From assembly GCF_018863395.1 (NCBI RefSeq), contig NZ_JAHKRR010000002.1, positions 310,001 to 374,000 on the forward strand: a DNA stretch of 64,000 nt, written 5' to 3'. Below, in pieces: positions 61,632 through 64,000 of this stretch (position 1 is its first letter; every line of letters starts with the position of its first letter). The notes beneath the pieces were generated by a model that was not told the DNA's origin, ran no database searches, and saw only the letters and a program-made list of their open reading frames with translations. The position numbers and the translations under genes were made by a program. The DNA comes from Sinomicrobium weinanense (lineage in GTDB: Bacteria; Bacteroidota; Bacteroidia; Flavobacteriales; Flavobacteriaceae).

Positions 61632-62456
61632 ATGCGAAAGATATTATTTGCGCTTCTTGTTCTGGGATTGATAGCTTCTTCCTGCGGCTCCAAGAAAAAG
61701 GCGGCACGGAAAAGGGACGCTAAAAAACACAGGACAGTCAGGGTCGATCCCAAGCACGAAAGAAAACAGGACGAGAACACGGGGAAGCGGGACAACAAGG
61801 CCAAAAACGGGAGATTCAACCCCATGACGATCAGTTCTACCGAAGAGTATATAGAAATATTCGCCCCCATTGCCCAGGACGAAATGCGCGAATTTGGTAT
61901 TCCGGCAAGTATTACCCTGGCCCAGGGCATCCTGGAAAGCGGTTCGGGAAGAGGCGGCCTTACGCTAAAAACCAATAATCATTTCGGGATAAAATGTCAC
62001 AGAGGATGGACCGGAGGCACGGCCTATCACGATGATGACGAAAAAGGAGAATGCTTCAGGAAATACGACCATCCCATGACCTCCTATCGCGACCATTCCC
62101 TTTTCCTCACCTCCCGGAGCAGGTACGCTTCGTTGTTTGACCTTCGCGAAGACGATTACGAAGGATGGGCCAAAGGACTGCGAAAAGCAGGTTATGCCAC
62201 GGACAGGAGATACCCACAAAAACTCATAGCCCTTATTGAAAGATATCACTTATACGAATACGACGAACAGGTTCTGAGTGCTTCGGGCAGAAAAAAACGA
62301 CATCAGAATAAGCGGGAGAAAACACACATCGTCCGCCGCGGAGATACATTGTATTCCATTTCCAAAAGGTACAACACCACCGTGGAATCCCTGAAAAGGA
62401 CTAACAGGTTGCGCAGCAATACCATTGCCGTAGGCCAGGAATTAAAAATCAGATAA
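61632..62456 (+). CDS. Glucosaminidase lipoprotein with LysM domain
   Basis: 274 residues. Lipobox LIASSCGS (Cys18), a Lys/Arg-rich linker (about 20-65), a glucosaminidase domain (IPASITLAQGILESGSGRGG with the catalytic glutamate, NNHFGIKCHRGW) and a C-terminal LysM (HIVRRGDTLYSISKRYNTTV). Cleaves N-acetylglucosaminyl bonds of peptidoglycan at the outer-membrane inner face. A flavobacterial cell-division or cell-wall turnover role is likely. Confidence 0.94.
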   Translation: MRKILFALLVLGLIASSCGSKKKAARKRDAKKHRTVRVDPKHERKQDENTGKRDNKAKNGRFNPMTISSTEEYIEIFAPIAQDEMREFGIPASITLAQGILESGSGRGGLTLKTNNHFGIKCHRGWTGGTAYHDDDEKGECFRKYDHPMTSYRDHSLFLTSRSRYASLFDLREDDYEGWAKGLRKAGYATDRRYPQKLIALIERYHLYEYDEQVLSASGRKKRHQNKREKTHIVRRGDTLYSISKRYNTTVESLKRTNRLRSNTIAVGQELKIR

Positions 62457-62471
62457 ATCAATTCCCCGATA

Positions 62472-62493
62472 GAGACGCACGGCCGTGCGTCTC
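62472..62493. repeat. Perfect 22-bp palindrome with second partial copy
   Basis: GAGACGCACGG/CCGTGCGTCTC is fully palindromic. CCGTGCGCCTC (62511-62521) and CAACGAG on each side (62494-62500 and 62522-62528) repeat it in part. Lies between the glucosaminidase and hemL genes, and is either the terminator of the former or a dispersed palindrome. Confidence 0.6.
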
Positions 62494-62562
62494 AACGAGA
62501 AATCAGGAGGCCGTGCGCCTCAACGAGGAAAATAGAATCAAAAACATTTTTACATACGAATT

Positions 62563-63849
62563 ATGATATACCAAAGAAGCAGCGCATTATTTGCAGAAGC
62601 GGAAAAATATATCCCCGGAGGGGTCAATTCACCGGTAAGGGCATTCAAGTCCGTAGGCGGCACACCGGTATTTATAGAAAAAGCCAAAGGTGCCTATTTG
62701 TATGACGAGGACGGCAACCGCCTGATCGATTATATCGCCTCCTGGGGCCCCATGATCCTGGGGCACGCCCATGACCCCGTAATTAATGCCGTTACGGAAA
62801 AAGCCAAAAAAGGGACTTCATTCGGTATGCCTACCGAAACAGAGACCGAGATAGCCAAACTGGCTGTTTCCATGGTTCCGAATATCGACAAGATACGGTT
62901 TGTAAACAGTGGTACCGAAGCCTGTATGAGTGCAGTACGGCTGGCCAGGGGATATACGGGGCGCGACAAGGTTATCAAGTTCGCCGGATGCTATCACGGC
63001 CATTCCGATGCTTTCCTGATACAGGCCGGGAGCGGCGCCATGACCTTTGGCACTCCCAACAGTCCCGGTGTTCCCCGGGGAACGGCCAAAGACACCCTCC
63101 TGGCAACATACAATGACCCGGAATCGGTAAAAACGCTGTTTGAAGCCAATAAAGACGACATTGCAGCCATTATCATAGAACCCATAGCCGGGAACATGGG
63201 GTGTATCCTGCCCGAAAAAGGATTCCTGGAAGGCTTGCGCTCCCTTTGTGACGAGTATGGTGCCCTCCTCATTTTCGACGAAGTGATGACAGGATTCCGC
63301 CTGGCCAAAGGCGGAGCACAGGAAGTCCTCGGTATCAGGGCAGACATTGTTACTTTCGGCAAGGTTATCGGCGGAGGTATGCCTGTGGGTGCTTTTGCCT
63401 CACGCAATGAGATCATGGACCACCTCGCCCCCCTCGGCCCGGTATACCAGGCCGGCACGCTGAGCGGTAACCCCCTGGCCATGAGCGCCGGGCTGGCCAT
63501 GCTCACCGAACTCGATCAAAAACCGGAAACGTTTAAAAGCCTGGAAGAAAAAACACAATACCTGCACAAAGGCATAGCCAGAATATTGAACAAACACGGG
63601 GTCCCCCATCAGATCAACAGGATGGGCTCTATGATCTCTGTGCATTTTACCGAGGTGGAAGTCAGGGATTTCGACAGTTCGGCTACCGGGAATAACGACA
63701 CTTTTAAAAAGTTCTTTCACGGCATGCTGAACGAAGGTATACACCTGCCACCAAGTGCGTTCGAAAGCTGGTTCCTCAACGATGCGCTCAGCTATGAGGA
63801 CCTGGACTATACCATAAACGCCGTAGATAAGATAGCCCCTTCCCTGTAA
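62563..63849 (+). CDS. hemL: Glutamate-1-semialdehyde 2,1-aminomutase
   Basis: C5-pathway tetrapyrrole enzyme that makes 5-aminolevulinate from glutamate-1-semialdehyde. 428 residues, fold type [21 protein letters not shown] start, [39 protein letters not shown] and the PLP lysine in [14 protein letters not shown] are all family hallmarks. No other heme gene is adjacent, though ctaA lies elsewhere in the window. Confidence 0.97.
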   Translation: MIYQRSSALFAEAEKYIPGGVNSPVRAFKSVGGTPVFIEKAKGAYLYDEDGNRLIDYIASWGPMILGHAHDPVINAVTEKAKKGTSFGMPTETETEIAKLAVSMVPNIDKIRFVNSGTEACMSAVRLARGYTGRDKVIKFAGCYHGHSDAFLIQAGSGAMTFGTPNSPGVPRGTAKDTLLATYNDPESVKTLFEANKDDIAAIIIEPIAGNMGCILPEKGFLEGLRSLCDEYGALLIFDEVMTGFRLAKGGAQEVLGIRADIVTFGKVIGGGMPVGAFASRNEIMDHLAPLGPVYQAGTLSGNPLAMSAGLAMLTELDQKPETFKSLEEKTQYLHKGIARILNKHGVPHQINRMGSMISVHFTEVEVRDFDSSATGNNDTFKKFFHGMLNEGIHLPPSAFESWFLNDALSYEDLDYTINAVDKIAPSL

Positions 63850-63853
63850 ATCA

Positions 63854-64000
63854 TCAGGATAAAACCGCTGCGATAAGGACCAGTACCACGGTAAGTACCG
63901 AAACCACGGCGCGAACATGGTTCCAGCGCAGCCAGGGCTTTTCAAAAGCTATTCTGGCCCCGGAAACCTCTTCTTCGGAAGCCGTTTCCGGAGCCAGTTC
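63854..64000 (-). CDS. DUF1772-like membrane protein, C-terminal part cut by window edge
   Basis: On the minus strand, TGA at 63854-63856 ends a frame open to the window edge. It encodes 48 residues, ELAPETASEEEVSGARIAFE then KPWLRWNHVRAVVSVLTVVL. W-x-x-W-N-x-x-R followed by a hydrophobic helix is typical of the C-terminus of DUF1772/anthrone-oxygenase-like membrane proteins. It is convergent with hemL, 4 bases apart. Confidence 0.7.
   Translation of the reverse strand, partial: ELAPETASEEEVSGARIAFEKPWLRWNHVRAVVSVLTVVLVLIAAVLS

Overview
The window looks like a chromosome segment of a flavobacterium (Bacteroidota, probably Flavobacteriaceae). Evidence: candidate promoters of the Bacteroidota type (TAnnTTTG at -7) lie before several genes; start contexts are A/T-rich with little Shine-Dalgarno signal, and GTG and TTG starts occur; there is a 986-residue TonB receptor with an N-terminal carboxypeptidase-regulatory-like domain; and many genes are of types common in this phylum (DUF4212 symporter pair, DUF1800/DUF1501 pair, MocR regulator, long urocanate hydratase, DUF5522, pRiA4b ORF-3 protein). 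No tRNA, rRNA, CRISPR array, phage or intact transposase was seen.

Layout. 0-13 kb: prfC, a methyltransferase, an envelope-sugar cluster (epimerase and two family-2 glycosyltransferases), tsaC, cca, ctaA, a pRiA4b ORF-3 protein, a 37-kDa nucleoid-associated protein and an uncharacterised protein that carries protein-kinase-like landmarks. 13-17.5 kb: an ABC-2 exporter pair split by a MITE-like element, a small hydrolase, a membrane protein and a peptidase E homologue. 17.5-25.5 kb: an accessory stretch of small genes and remnants (PIN-domain fragment, VOC proteins, AraC regulators, CsbD-like, cupin, GNAT, Coa1-like, MerT-like, DUF899, macro domain). 25.6-31.4 kb: a DUF1800 gene broken by an in-frame amber codon, its DUF1501 partner and a TonB receptor. 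31.7-50 kb: uvrB, a TolC/HlyD/ABC-2 export operon, a SUMF1-like protein with an exported Gfo/Idh oxidoreductase, a class A beta-lactamase-like lipoprotein, a MocR regulator divergent from DoxX/PLP decarboxylase/thioredoxin genes, an AI-2E family permease, a methyltransferase, a 3'-5' exonuclease and a decayed MazF-type toxin-antitoxin pair. 50-56 kb: an acetate module (DUF4212, SSS symporter, acs) with a DASS anion transporter. 56-64 kb: a DUF4136 lipoprotein, hutU, DUF5522, a tiny HExxH protein, two lipoproteins (one a LysM glucosaminidase), an ACC-deaminase-like enzyme, hemL and the tail of a DUF1772-like gene.

The most unusual content is between the genes. Intergenic spaces hold several families of dispersed, hairpin-forming or short-period repeats: a 130-180 bp modular structured element in three copies; a hairpin repeat in two copies, one of which contains a 24-bp unit that is absent from the other (an occupied/empty-site pair); a 126-bp element with perfect 24-bp terminal inverted repeats; a 21-bp-period array with phased A-tracts; and low-complexity repeats that tend to start within about 10 bases after stop codons.
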